A stretch of DNA of 34,867 bases from Caryophanales bacterium (GCA_902362975.1 CABIYO010000027.1:544-35410), one strand, 5' to 3'. Positions 1-7,776 are shown, numbered from the stretch's first letter. Notes: generated by a model not told the origin, from the letters alone. Translations and numbers: made by a program.

Positions 1-485
1 AGGGAGACAAAGAACTTGCCTGTCTTGGTCATCGACACCGTCGCCGACCGGATGACGCCCTCGAACGGACGATGTTGGGTGAACCGCACGAACCCGACCT
101 TCGGCAGCCGAACCTTGCCGTTCTCGATGCGGATCGTACCGTGCTGGTTGTTCGTCGTGTAGGAGGCGCGCGACCGCCGTCTCGATTTGAAGGCTGGGAA
201 GCCGCCCGTCCCGGCGAAGAACTTCGCGAACGCGGTGTCGAGGTTCAACTTCGCGTTCGCGAGCGCGAGGCTGTCCGCCTCGGCGAGGAACGGGAACAAG
301 GGCTTGTAGGATGCTGGTGTCGCCGGTTTCCGTCTCATCACGATCCCCGCTTTCGCCTCCTCGCGGATGGCGATGCGGTCCTCGAGCAGCTTGTTGTAGA
401 TGAACCGGGCGCAGCCGATCGTCTTGATAAGGAACTCGGCCTGTGCAGGCGTCGGGTGAAGCCTATATTTGTAGCCTTTCAGCAT
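1..485 (-). CDS. tnpB: TnpB-type IS200/IS605-family protein, 5' part, cut by window edge
   Basis: TnpB is the RNA-guided nuclease/accessory protein of IS200/IS605-type elements. On the minus strand an ATG at 485-483 opens a frame of 161 codons that is still open at base 1. It starts [19 protein letters not shown], the usual TnpB N-terminus (helix-turn-helix domain), and continues with GCARFIYNKLLEDRIAIRE and a later FKSRRSRASYTTNNQ stretch typical of the OrfB/TnpB wedge region. The start follows a strong site (GGAGGAGGGACGGAC then ATG). The DED catalytic residues and zinc finger would lie outside the window. A second, 23-codon copy of the same start is at 27155-27225. No tnpA is visible on this side. 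Whether the gene is intact cannot be told from this window. Confidence 0.9.
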   Translation of the reverse strand, partial: MLKGYKYRLHPTPAQAEFLIKTIGCARFIYNKLLEDRIAIREEAKAGIVMRRKPATPASYKPLFPFLAEADSLALANAKLNLDTAFAKFFAGTGGFPAFKSRRRSRASYTTNNQHGTIRIENGKVRLPKVGFVRFTQHRPFEGVIRSATVSMTKTGKFFVS

Positions 486-701
486 GTCCGTCCCTCCTCC
501 CTTTCGAAGATCGTGATGTGTCCTCCTCATCCGATACCCGTGGAGGGAGAGGAAGAATCTGACGGAATCACGAACTTTTGTTCGTCATATCTGTCACAGG
601 GGGGGAGAAGACGTTTGGACCGGGCGATTCATCTCCCACCTACGCTGGGCTACGCCCCGAGACGCTTAGAGGAGGGAAAATTCTCGCCTCCTTCTGTTAA
701 A
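486..701 (-). repeat. Element end repeat, copy 1 (second copy at 27226-27439)
   Basis: About 215 bases of non-coding element end shared with 27226-27439. It contains a perfect 6-bp hairpin with TTTT loop (ACGAAC/GTTCGT), GGGCG/CGCCC arms near 620-655 and the AGGAGG/CCTCCT tip hairpin. Differences between the copies are mostly single bases and short G-run indels around 600-615, so the copies are related but not freshly duplicated. The several stems are unusual for a simple left end and could be single-strand transposition structures or a small RNA. Confidence 0.75.
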
Positions 702-702
702 A

Positions 703-1695
703 GTTAGAGACGCCCTCATTCAAAAATCGAATGAACATGTCATTGTCCGCTTTCTGTATGACGGACTCGGTAGCCAAGAAATCGGGGAAGAGTTCATCCA
801 ACCGCTACGGGAGTCCCGTGTCCACGTTCAGGCGTTTGACCCTGTCTTGCATCCGTACCTCGTGTTTAACGCCAACTTCCGCAACCATCAAAAACTGATT
901 GTCGTGGATGGGCGAATTGCGCTAACAGGCGGGTTGAACGTCGGGGATGAATATCTTGGAAAGAATGATAAACTCGGTTTTTGGCGTGACACTCATCTCC
1001 GTCTTGAAGGTCCGCTCGTCCGAGAATTACAGCAGCTCTTTGTCGAGAACTGGCTATACGCAGGACAAGGGACGAGTGATGAGACGTGGGATCTGTTCGC
1101 AGATGAAAAGCACCTCTCTCAGTACTTTGTCAATGAACCGAAAGGGCAAAACGGAGCGACACAACTACTCGTCACATCGCCTGGTAAAGACGTCACGATT
1201 CGCGATGGACTCATGCGTCTGTTGATGGATGCCAAAGAATCAATCTGGCTCACCACCCCATACCTCGTACCCCCACCTGAACTGTTGGCGATTCTCGAAG
1301 TCGCAGGTCGAAGCGGCATCGATGTCCGAATCGTTGTACCGGGCAAAGGAGACGAATGGTTCAGCTTTCATGCGACCGAGTATTATTTTGAACAATTGTT
1401 GAAGCGCAATATCAAAATTTATAAATACAACCGCCATTTCATCCATGCGAAAACGCTCCTGATTGATGGCAAAGTTGCCCTCGTCGGGTCAGCCAACTTC
1501 GATTTTCGTAGTATGTTTCTCAACTACGAGATGATGATTGCCCAATTCGATACTACATCCATTCAAGAACTGCACGAGGCATTTCTGAAGGACTTTGAAG
1601 AATCCATTTTAATCGATTGGACCATGTTGCGGAAAAAGACGATCGGCAAACGTTTCGTCGAAGCGTTTTGTCACATTTTCTCGCCACTCCTTTGA
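703..1695 (+). pseudogene. cls: Cardiolipin synthase, 3' part, disrupted by IS insertion
   Basis: Cardiolipin synthase joins two phosphatidylglycerol molecules into cardiolipin at the membrane. The frame enters directly from the element end (V-R-D-A-L-I-Q) and carries both phospholipase-D signatures: HxK in NHQKLIVVDG followed by LTGGLNVGDEY, and in the second half FIHAKTLLIDGK followed by LVGSANFDFRS. The stop is TGA at 1693-1695. Compared with full-length Cls of about 480-500 residues, roughly the first 150-170 residues (two membrane helices and the start of PLD domain 1) are missing; they should lie beyond the IS, outside the window. A TTG at 847 is only an internal codon. No promoter or binding site precedes the fragment, so it is probably inactive. 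The 3' end overlaps the convergent gene at 1671 by 25 bases. Confidence 0.85.
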
Positions 1696-2204
1696 CGCAT
1701 TCGCCAAACAAGATACGTAATGGCGACGACGCCAACAAAAAACAGCTGCCATCCAATCGTCAACTGCATCGCTGCCGTCACTGCCAGTCCTTCCATGATC
1801 AAGGCAGGAATCTTTCCGATTGTACTCGCGACAGCGAACGAGGCGAGCGTCATGCGACTGAATGCTGCCGATAACGTGACGAGACCAGAAGGGACAAATG
1901 GCATAAGACGCATCCCGAGGACGAGAAACCAAGCCTCGGCTCCTGCGGACTCCCGGAGACGTTGAAATCGACTTCCATTCGGAGAGACATAACGGTGTAA
2001 TGCTTTCCGATAAAGGATGAAGCTCACGATAGCGCCGATCGCCTCCCCGACAATCGATACGAGGATGCCCGGCACGAGACCGAGGACACTCACATTGATG
2101 GCTGTCAAAAAAGCACTCGGGAGGACACCGGCGACCGCAATCACACTATTCAATAAAATACTGATCATCAAAAATAAAGGGAGCGGTAGCAGTTCCCATT
2201 CCAT
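1671..2204 (-). CDS. VTT-domain (DedA/TVP38-TMEM64 family) membrane protein
   Basis: Predicted integral membrane protein of 177 residues with about five hydrophobic segments. A helix-Gly-rich stretch (PSAFLTAINVSVLGLVPG), then GEAIGAIVSFILYRK, and later LGMRLMPFVPSGLVTLSAAFSRM match the VTT ('SNARE-associated Golgi') domain, whose members include B. subtilis YdjZ/YqeD and bacterial DedA proteins implicated in lipid scrambling and membrane homeostasis. The substrate is not deducible. I chose the ATG at 2204; a GTG at 2213 is an alternative, with GAGAAAGAG just upstream serving either. The stop lies inside the end of the cls fragment, a tail-to-tail overlap of 25 bases. A terminator at 2223-2261 separates it from the upstream symporter gene, so it is probably a separate or read-through unit. 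Confidence 0.72.
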   Translation of the reverse strand: MEWELLPLPLFLMISILLNSVIAVAGVLPSAFLTAINVSVLGLVPGILVSIVGEAIGAIVSFILYRKALHRYVSPNGSRFQRLRESAGAEAWFLVLGMRLMPFVPSGLVTLSAAFSRMTLASFAVASTIGKIPALIMEGLAVTAAMQLTIGWQLFFVGVVAITYLVWRMRQRSGEKM

Positions 2205-2222
2205 AACAATCACTCTTTCTCT

Positions 2223-2261
2223 TCACAAAATAATGGCCATGACGCGCTTGTCATGGCCATT
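2223..2261 (-). terminator. Intrinsic terminator of the dicarboxylate symporter gene
   Basis: Perfect 12-bp inverted repeat (AATGGCCATGAC at 2232-2243 with GTCATGGCCATT at 2250-2261), followed on the minus strand by a T-rich ATTTTGTG. It lies 8 bases after the symporter stop and before the VTT gene. Confidence 0.85.
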
Positions 2262-2268
2262 TACTATA

Positions 2269-3546
2269 TCATCGCGATGATGAAGAAGTCGCACCTGTTT
2301 CATCCCACGAGTCTTCATCGACTGGTGGTAGATGTTTTTCTTCCAATTTCGAAACGACAACCGCACATGCCGCATCCCCCGTGATGTTGACAGATGTGCG
2401 AAGCATATCGAGAATACGGTCGACTCCGATAATGAGGGCGATTCCCTCTACCGGTAAGTTGACTGACTGGAGCACAAGCGCAAGCATGACGAGTCCGACT
2501 CCTGGTACACCCGCTGTACCGATTGAAGCGAGGACTGCCGTGATGACGACTGTCAACAACTCAGTCATCGTTAGATCAGTTGCAAACACTTGTGCGATGA
2601 AAATCGTCGCAACCCCTTGCATGATCGCTGTCCCATCCATGTTGACCGTTGCCCCAAATGGCTGTACGAACGATGAAATCGAACGCGGCACACCGAGTTT
2701 CGTCTGCGCGACTTCCATCGACACCGGAAGCGTCGCATTCGAAGATGAGGTCGAGAACGCAAACGTCATCGCCTCATAGAAGTTCTTGAAGAAGAAGACC
2801 GGGCTCATCTTCCCGATGAAATATACTGCTGCCCCGTAGACAATCGTGGCATGCAAGAATAACGTCAAGACGACGGCAATCATATACCACGCCATCGCGA
2901 CGACGGCATCAAGACCGATGCCTCCGATTGCAGAAGCAATCAATGCGAACGCCCCGTAAGGAGCGAGCTTCATCACAAGATGAATCAAGTACATCATGAT
3001 GCGATCGCCTTGTTTGACGAATTGACGCCACGTTTTCGCCTTGTCCCCAAGAGCAATCATGGCAAATCCGATCAATGCCGCAAAGACGATGATTTGAAGC
3101 ATGTTTCCTTCAGCGAGTGCCGTAATCGGATTCGTCGGAATCATATTGACGAATGTCTGTACGATATTAGACGATTCCTCGGTCGCCGTTGATTCAAATT
3201 CGAGACCTGTCGTTTGGAAGTCCCCGCGCTCCCCTGGCTGTATGACAGATGCGACACCCATCGCTAACATGATCGCAAGCGCTGTCGTTACTAAGAAGAA
3301 CAGAATCGATTTCGACCCGACTCGACCTAGTTCTTTCGGGTCCCCGAGACCCATGACGCCTAAAATAATCGAGAAGAAGACAATCGGTACGACTAACATT
3401 TTAATCAGATTCAAAAAGATCGTTCCGACCGGAGATAAAATATATGGATTCACAATCTCATAAACATTATCCGGCAACCCCGCCAATCCGAGACCAACTA
3501 CAACACCTAGCGCGAGACCGATTAAGATTTTTTTCGTTTCGCTCAT
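2269..3546 (-). CDS. Dicarboxylate/amino acid:cation symporter (DAACS family)
   Basis: Secondary transporter of the DctA/GltP family, importing C4-dicarboxylates or acidic amino acids with Na+ or H+. The 425-residue length is normal. Visible family motifs in order: N-terminal hydrophobic helices, the serine-rich re-entrant loop AFSTSSSNATLPVSME, the cation-binding helix GATVNMDGTAIMQG, and the C-terminal re-entrant loop with IGVDRILDMLRTSVNITGD. The chosen ATG at 3546 has AAAGGGTGATACG before it; an in-frame start eight codons upstream lacks a good site. A promoter (ATACAA/AGTATA read in reverse) is at 3580-3609. It is transcribed alone and terminated at 2223-2261. Substrate specificity (glutamate, aspartate, fumarate or succinate) cannot be settled by eye. 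Confidence 0.88.
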   Translation of the reverse strand: MSETKKILIGLALGVVVGLGLAGLPDNVYEIVNPYILSPVGTIFLNLIKMLVVPIVFFSIILGVMGLGDPKELGRVGSKSILFFLVTTALAIMLAMGVASVIQPGERGDFQTTGLEFESTATEESSNIVQTFVNMIPTNPITALAEGNMLQIIVFAALIGFAMIALGDKAKTWRQFVKQGDRIMMYLIHLVMKLAPYGAFALIASAIGGIGLDAVVAMAWYMIAVVLTLFLHATIVYGAAVYFIGKMSPVFFFKNFYEAMTFAFSTSSSNATLPVSMEVAQTKLGVPRSISSFVQPFGATVNMDGTAIMQGVATIFIAQVFATDLTMTELLTVVITAVLASIGTAGVPGVGLVMLALVLQSVNLPVEGIALIIGVDRILDMLRTSVNITGDAACAVVVSKLEEKHLPPVDEDSWDETGATSSSSR

Positions 3547-3579
3547 CGTATCACCCTTTCTTTTTTTCACAATGTAGTC

Positions 3580-3609
3580 AGTATATCATAATACTGAATT
3601 TTCATACAA
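3580..3609 (-). promoter_or_regulatory. SigA-type promoter of the symporter gene
   Basis: Minus strand -35 TTGTAT (3609-3604), 18-bp spacer, -10 TATACT (3585-3580), 34 bases before the ATG at 3546. Confidence 0.6.
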
Positions 3610-3665
3610 TTACAACTGAATATCAATTCATTCGCAAAATATCTTTAAATCCCCAAAAACTTGAA

Positions 3666-3704
3666 ACAAAAAAGATTGGAGACGAAAATTTGTCCAATCT
3701 TTTT
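3666..3704 (-). terminator. Terminator of the ywhD-like gene
   Basis: Inverted repeat AAAAGATTGGA/TCCAATCTTTT (3670-3680 with 3693-3703) with a T-run on the minus strand (3666-3675). The stop codon of the ywhD-like gene lies inside its 5' arm. Confidence 0.8.
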
Positions 3705-4206
3705 ACTCAGCGTCTAGACGCTCGAGCTCTGCATGAAGTTCAGTCGAGTTTGCCCAAATCTCAGGGCGATGTTCTTGTAAGAAGCTTGCTAAAACGTTGC
3801 GGGACGGAGCGTCCATCATGTCGATTAAAATCCGACCCTTCAACGATTTATCCATTTGATTCACGTGATACGGTAATAATTTATAACCCCGTCTCGCTTC
3901 CACGTCAACGAGCATGTCACATGCCGCGACACCGCCATAATAAAAGCCTTCCGGTTTTCGACCGACCGTCACCCACACGATCCAATACGGTTTCCCGTTC
4001 GGTACCGCTTCCGGGTCAGTCAAAAACTTGATCCGTTTCTCGATGGCAGACTTGGCGTGCATCGCTCCCATATCGATTGTTGCAACGCCTTCTTCGACAT
4101 CGATGATGACCGGAGACATGTTATTTAAACTAAGCGAACCGACACCAAAACCACCGTGTCCGTCCGTCGCATCGTCTGAAATAATATTAAAATTAATGTC
4201 TTTCAT
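3703..4206 (-). CDS. ywhD: YwhD-like conserved protein
   Basis: 167-residue soluble protein that I recognise as the YwhD family of Bacilli. The diagnostic N-terminal stretch DDATDGHGGFGVGSLSLNN is followed by VEEGVATIDMGAMHAKS, KPYWIVWVTV and GYKLLPYHVNQMDKSLKG. The biochemical role of YwhD is unknown to me. The ATG at 4206 is preceded by GGAGGGTGGAAC, an excellent ribosome binding site; the longer frame to 4254 has none. In B. subtilis the yw region also holds a small tautomerase (ywhB) and ywfO/ywfL, relatives of which lie at 10166, 10992 and 12389 here, so local gene content is partly conserved. It is monocistronic, ending in its own terminator. Confidence 0.82.
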   Translation of the reverse strand: MKDINFNIISDDATDGHGGFGVGSLSLNNMSPVIIDVEEGVATIDMGAMHAKSAIEKRIKFLTDPEAVPNGKPYWIVWVTVGRKPEGFYYGGVAACDMLVDVEARRGYKLLPYHVNQMDKSLKGRILIDMMDAPSRNVLASFLQEHRPEIWANSTELHAELERLDAE

Positions 4207-4261
4207 GTTCCACCCTCCCTCTCTACTGTACACAATGATACAGGATGGTGGCAATCCTGAG

Positions 4262-5314
4262 TCACACCCATTCGATTTGGAAGCGTCCCCCTGGACTGAT
4301 CTGTTGGATTAACGAACGGTCTTCTTCGATGACCCTTCCGATGATATTGACGCGCTTATCTGCCGGTAAATCCCGCTTCGTTATTTGCAGTTCCCCTGCA
4401 TAACGACCATAACGTTCATTGTCGATCGTGACACTGCCGAGCACTCTTTCTTCTGTTGCATCTCGCGGCTGAATCAAATGATGGCCTGGTCGTCCATACG
4501 CTCTCGATTCGACCGAACGGATGACGTCTCGGCCTGGGTCCATCCGATTCGTGTGACTGGTTGGAAGCGAGTCATCATGGTTTCGTATGGTCGCTCGAAG
4601 AACGATGACGCCCCCGTCGTACGCCTGAAACTGTCGCATCGTCTGATTGGATATACGTGGGTCGCCAATCAAAATCCAATCGACCGTCGCTTGTAAATCG
4701 ATATAACACGAAAACGGAGACTGATGGCGATGCATCTCGAGTGTCGGTAATGTCTCATGAAGGGGGCCACGTAACCGTTCATCTCCAGGGATGAATGCTT
4801 GTACCTTGATTCCTTGTGACCGGAGCCATAGGTTTTTTTCATCAAACCATGTACGGTCCAACCCCGTTTCCGGACGAGGATAAAAATTATGCCACGCTTC
4901 TACGCGTTCTCGTTGTAATCCATACCGATGCATCTCTTCAAGCTCCGTTTCCGTAAGCGTACTCGCATTGAGGGCGACCTTCATATGTCGTGACAAATCT
5001 GCCACTTGTTTCGGTGTGACACCGTAGTCAACCCGTAACCCGGTGACGCCCCACTCCAACAGCGTATACGCATCGTCCCAGGTCTTACTGAGCGCCTGTA
5101 GAGACGATGGGGCGATATCTGCCACGAGTTCCATCTTTAGACGCCTTGCCAACTCACCTAATTGCTGAAGTCGTTCCGTATAGGTTGTCGGATTGTCTTC
5201 CGGAATATGGAGCGATGTGAAGACGCTCGTAAACCCTGCTTCTTGCATACGTTCGATCCAATCAATGGACGCAGACGTCAGTTCCTCACTTAAGTAAACC
5301 GAAATTCCTCTCAT
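4262..5314 (-). CDS. mupG: 6-phospho-N-acetylmuramidase MupG (DUF871 family)
   Basis: MupG splits MurNAc-6-phosphate-GlcNAc, produced on import by MurP, into MurNAc-6-phosphate and GlcNAc in the cytoplasm. The 350-residue protein starts MRGISVYLSEE and has the DUF871 layout: an N-terminal TIM barrel (FTSVFTSLHIPED, ELVADIAPSS, WGVTGLRVDYG, NASTLTETEL, AWHNFYPRPETGLD) and a C-terminal cyclophilin-like small domain ending FQIEWV. NFYPRPETGL is the family's most conserved segment. The ATG at 5314 follows AAAGGTGG at a good distance. It is the third gene after murQ and murP, 60 bases downstream of murP with a terminator-like hairpin in the gap, so it may be expressed at a lower level. Confidence 0.87.
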   Translation of the reverse strand: MRGISVYLSEELTSASIDWIERMQEAGFTSVFTSLHIPEDNPTTYTERLQQLGELARRLKMELVADIAPSSLQALSKTWDDAYTLLEWGVTGLRVDYGVTPKQVADLSRHMKVALNASTLTETELEEMHRYGLQRERVEAWHNFYPRPETGLDRTWFDEKNLWLRSQGIKVQAFIPGDERLRGPLHETLPTLEMHRHQSPFSCYIDLQATVDWILIGDPRISNQTMRQFQAYDGGVIVLRATIRNHDDSLPTSHTNRMDPGRDVIRSVESRAYGRPGHHLIQPRDATEERVLGSVTIDNERYGRYAGELQITKRDLPADKRVNIIGRVIEEDRSLIQQISPGGRFQIEWV

Positions 5315-5340
5315 GTGAATCCACCTTTCCGAAAGTAGAG

Positions 5341-5372
5341 AAAAAGATGACTCGACTCGAGCCATCTTTTTT
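5341..5372 (-). terminator. Terminator-like hairpin between murP and mupG
   Basis: Minus strand AAAGATGGCTCGAGTCGAGTCATCTTTTT: GATG-CTCG/CGAG-CATC stem with one mismatch and a T-run, starting just after the murP stop. It would reduce, not necessarily abolish, transcription into mupG. Confidence 0.62.
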
Positions 5373-5374
5373 TG

Positions 5375-6748
5375 TCAAATTCCGTCCGCCATCTCTTCTT
5401 TGAAACCAAAGAAATAAGTGAACAGGAAGCCTGCCGTATATGAAATCAATAGTCCGGCAATGTACGTCAAATACATGCCATTATCAATCAATGGTGTGAG
5501 CGATAGACCGGAAACACCAACCCCGAGTGCCGCTGTCTTCATCGTCGCTTGGAAAGCACCACCGACCGCGGCCCCGAGACACGCTGTCAAGAAGGGACGT
5601 CCAAGCGGAAGCGTGACCCCGTATAGGAGCGGCTCCCCGATTCCAAGGAACCCGACCGGAATGGCCCCTTTGATAATGTTACGAAGGCGTGGGTTGCGCG
5701 TCTTCACAAAAATGGCAAGCGCTGCACCGACTTGACCCGCCCCGGCCATCGCCAAGATCGGGAGAAGGGCCGTCGTTCCGACCGTGTTCAACAGTTCCAA
5801 ATGAATTGGTGTCAAACCGTGATGCAACCCGACCATGACAAGCGGTAAGAAGAATCCGGCCAAGAGTGCCCCTGCGACAGGTCCCCCAAATTCGAGCGTC
5901 GCATTGATTCCTTTCATGATACCGTCTGACAATACGCCAGCGACCGGCATAATTGCATACAAAGCAGTAAATCCAACAATCAAGACTGTAAAGAGTGGTG
6001 TGAAAATAATATCAATGGATACCGGCATGAAGCGACGAATGTGCTTCTCGATATATGTCATGAGCCAACCGGCAAAAATAACACCGAATAATCCACCACG
6101 CCCGACGACGAGCGGTTCTCCGTAAATGACGATGTCCGCGAGGAGCGGGTTGAACAGAATCCCCCCGGCAATCGCCCCGAGTACCGGCGTCCCTCCAAAC
6201 TCTTTTGCCGTGTTCCAACCGACAAGGATGGCTAAGTACGCGAAGACCGTGCTACCGAGCACGAGTAAAATCTGCATCCACGTCTCCGTCCGGTCGACGC
6301 CGGCGTTGACGGCAAAGTTCGCTGCCCCGTTAATGATCCCCGATGCGACAAGTCCCGGAATGAGCGGAATGAAGATGTTTCCGAGGCGGCGAAGGAATCG
6401 TTTGAATGGTGATTTTTGCTTTTCTTTCACCTTCTGGCGTTCGATCGCCGCACGTTCCTCTAACGTCAAGTTCGCATCTACCGACTCTTCCCCGATGGCG
6501 AGCCCCGTCTCATGGCTCATATAATCTGCGACCCGGTTTACGGTACCTGGACCGACGACGATTTGTAATGTCTCATCATCGATGACACCCATGACCCCGT
6601 CAATCTTTTTCAGTGCATCAATGTCTGCCTTCGTCCCATCTTTCAGCGTCAATCGGACACGTGTCATACAATGCACAAGTTGACGGATGTTCTCTTTCCC
6701 CCCGACATGTGCGAGGATATCCCTTGCCAAAACCTCTTCTTTCTTCAT
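5375..6748 (-). CDS. murP: PTS transporter subunit EIIBC for N-acetylmuramate (MurP)
   Basis: MurP imports MurNAc or MurNAc-GlcNAc and phosphorylates it at C6. At 457 residues it contains an EIIB domain (about 1-85, phospho-acceptor Cys27 in LVHCMTRVRLTL) followed by a linker and an EIIC membrane domain of about ten helices (from FIPLIPGLVASGIINGAANF onward, with HHGLTPIHLELL and GIGEPLLYGVTLPL). There is no EIIA domain, so a general glucose-type EIIA must donate the phosphate. Start ATG 6748 has AAGGGGG seven bases upstream, placed directly behind the murQ stop (13-base gap), which indicates co-transcription. The assignment to MurNAc, not another glucose-family sugar, rests on its place between murQ and mupG. 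Confidence 0.88.
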   Translation of the reverse strand: MKKEEVLARDILAHVGGKENIRQLVHCMTRVRLTLKDGTKADIDALKKIDGVMGVIDDETLQIVVGPGTVNRVADYMSHETGLAIGEESVDANLTLEERAAIERQKVKEKQKSPFKRFLRRLGNIFIPLIPGLVASGIINGAANFAVNAGVDRTETWMQILLVLGSTVFAYLAILVGWNTAKEFGGTPVLGAIAGGILFNPLLADIVIYGEPLVVGRGGLFGVIFAGWLMTYIEKHIRRFMPVSIDIIFTPLFTVLIVGFTALYAIMPVAGVLSDGIMKGINATLEFGGPVAGALLAGFFLPLVMVGLHHGLTPIHLELLNTVGTTALLPILAMAGAGQVGAALAIFVKTRNPRLRNIIKGAIPVGFLGIGEPLLYGVTLPLGRPFLTACLGAAVGGAFQATMKTAALGVGVSGLSLTPLIDNGMYLTYIAGLLISYTAGFLFTYFFGFKEEMADGI

Positions 6749-6761
6749 CTCGATGTCCCCC

Positions 6762-7646
6762 TTATAGCGCCTCGCGGACGAATCCGTTCGCACGCTCTAA
6801 TCGTTTGACAGCCTCCTCATAAGAGACGTCCGCTAAAATCATGACGATCGCCGTTTTGACGTGCCCCTTGGATGACACAAAATAACGCGCGGCCGTTTCC
6901 ATGTCGACCCCTGTCGCTTCTGCAATCATCCGCTTGGCACGCACTTCTAACTTTTCATTCGTCGGTTGCACATCAACCATCAAGTTTTGATACACTTTGC
7001 CTACTCCAATCATCGACGTCGTCGAAATCATGTTGAGGACAAGTTTCTGTGCCGTTCCCGCCTTCAATCTCGTCGAACCGGTCAGTACTTCCGGTCCCGT
7101 TTCCACTTCAATCGGATAATCGGCGTGTCGACTGATGACTGCATCGCGATTACATGAAATCGAAGCGGTTGTGGCACCGAGTTCCCGTGCGTAATCGAGA
7201 CCTCCTACCACATATGGCGTTCGACCGCTCGCTGCAATCCCAACGACCGTATCCTCCGCCGTCAAGTGAAGCGCTTTCAAATCTGTGACTGCCAATTCTT
7301 TACTGTCTTCTGCTCCCTCGACGGCCTGCATGAGCGCGCGTTCGCCGCCGGCAATCAGTCCGATGACTTGATTAGGTGATACGCCAAACGTCGGCACACA
7401 CTCTGCTGCATCTAGAATTCCTAAACGTCCGCTCGTACCTGCACCGATATAAATCAAGCGACCACCTTTACGAAAGGATGCGATGACTCGCTCCACGACT
7501 TGTTTGATGACCGGGAGTTGCTCTTGAATCACTTGAGGAACTTTTTGATCCTCTGCATTCATAATCGTCAATCGTTCCTCAATCGACATCTCGTCCAAAT
7601 GCATCGTTCGTTCATTCCGTCTTTCTGTAGCCAATTTATCTAGCAT
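6762..7646 (-). CDS. murQ: N-acetylmuramic acid 6-phosphate etherase
   Basis: MurQ removes the lactyl ether of MurNAc-6-phosphate, giving GlcNAc-6-phosphate and D-lactate. The 294-residue protein has the SIS fold: GGRLIYIGAGTSGRLGILDA (sugar-phosphate loop and the ECVPTFG that follows), IAASGRTPYVVGGL, and the family signature GPEVLTGSTRLKAGTAQKL with NMISTTSMIG. The acid/base Glu of the family is in the DAAEC segment. I chose ATG 7646 (MLDKLATERRN) because AGAAAGGA lies eight bases upstream; ATG 7655 is too close. It is the first gene of murQ-murP-mupG, behind a promoter with two palindromes at 7681-7736. Confidence 0.93.
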   Translation of the reverse strand: MLDKLATERRNERTMHLDEMSIEERLTIMNAEDQKVPQVIQEQLPVIKQVVERVIASFRKGGRLIYIGAGTSGRLGILDAAECVPTFGVSPNQVIGLIAGGERALMQAVEGAEDSKELAVTDLKALHLTAEDTVVGIAASGRTPYVVGGLDYARELGATTASISCNRDAVISRHADYPIEVETGPEVLTGSTRLKAGTAQKLVLNMISTTSMIGVGKVYQNLMVDVQPTNEKLEVRAKRMIAEATGVDMETAARYFVSSKGHVKTAIVMILADVSYEEAVKRLERANGFVREAL

Positions 7647-7680
7647 CGCCACCATCCTTTCTTCTCTATGATTTCATCGT

Positions 7681-7710
7681 ACTATATTGAAATTCAAAGT
7701 CGATTTACAA
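7681..7710 (-). promoter_or_regulatory. Promoter of murQ-murP-mupG
   Basis: Minus strand -35 TTGTAA (7710-7705), 18-bp spacer, -10 TATAGT (7686-7681). The spacer contains the palindrome TTGAAATTCAA (7687-7697), the expected place for a repressor. Confidence 0.62.
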
Positions 7711-7736
7711 TTTAGTTTTCATGAAATTTAATTTCA
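7687..7736. promoter_or_regulatory. Two palindromic operators, probable MurR sites
   Basis: TTGAAATTCAA (7687-7697) is an 11-base palindrome inside the promoter spacer; TGAAATTTAATTTCA (7722-7736) is a perfect 15-base palindrome upstream of the -35 box. Both share the TGAAATT half. RpiR-family regulators typically bind such GAAA...TTTC palindromes, and an RpiR regulator is encoded next door. Binding by MurR is inference. Confidence 0.55.
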
Positions 7737-7747
7737 GTATTTACGAA

Positions 7748-7776
7748 AGAAAAACTCACTCTGGACGAATGAGTCG
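7748..7776 (-). terminator. Terminator after the GNAT gene (end of murR transcript)
   Basis: Minus strand ACTCATTC-GTCCA-GAGTGAGT followed by TTTTTC. The stem is 8 bp with one G-T pair and overlaps the final codons and stop of the GNAT gene. Confidence 0.7.

Larger units (their letters stand above)
1..701 (-). mobile_element. IS200/IS605-family (TnpB-only type) element, left-end side, inserted in cls
   Basis: The segment 486-701 between the tnpB start and the cls fragment is repeated at 27226-27439 with about 90 percent identity by eye, and the two copies diverge abruptly after TTCTGTTAAA. That fixes the element end near 701. Read on the tnpB strand the element begins with TTTAACAGAAGG. TTTAA(C) resembles the target/TAM sequence known for IS605 relatives, which is inference here. 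Subterminal palindromes are visible: AGGAGG...CCTCCT at the tip (670-693) and ACGAACTTTTGTTCGT (569-584). The element continues past base 1. Confidence 0.82.

Noticed and set aside
72..707. Long plus-strand open frame at the left edge, and its cousin at 27049-27438
   Set aside because: Both are antisense shadows of tnpB and the element end; the minus-strand frame gives TnpB, and the plus frames run across element boundaries into unrelated genes.
847..1695. cls fragment as a short complete gene starting at TTG 847
   Set aside because: Homologous sequence continues upstream in frame to 703 and no ribosome site precedes the TTG; the start would leave out part of the first PLD domain.
3444..4031. 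195-codon plus-strand frame between symporter and ywhD
   Set aside because: Antisense to ywhD and the symporter start and spans a promoter and a terminator; no family resemblance.
4241..4259. CAGGAT...ATCCTG inverted repeat between mupG and ywhD
   Set aside because: Only 6 bp with no T-run on either side; not convincing as a terminator or operator.
5375..6748. Sucrose or trehalose PTS as the identity of the EIIBC gene
   Set aside because: The domain layout would allow it, but murQ and mupG on both sides and the RpiR regulator make MurNAc the only coherent substrate.
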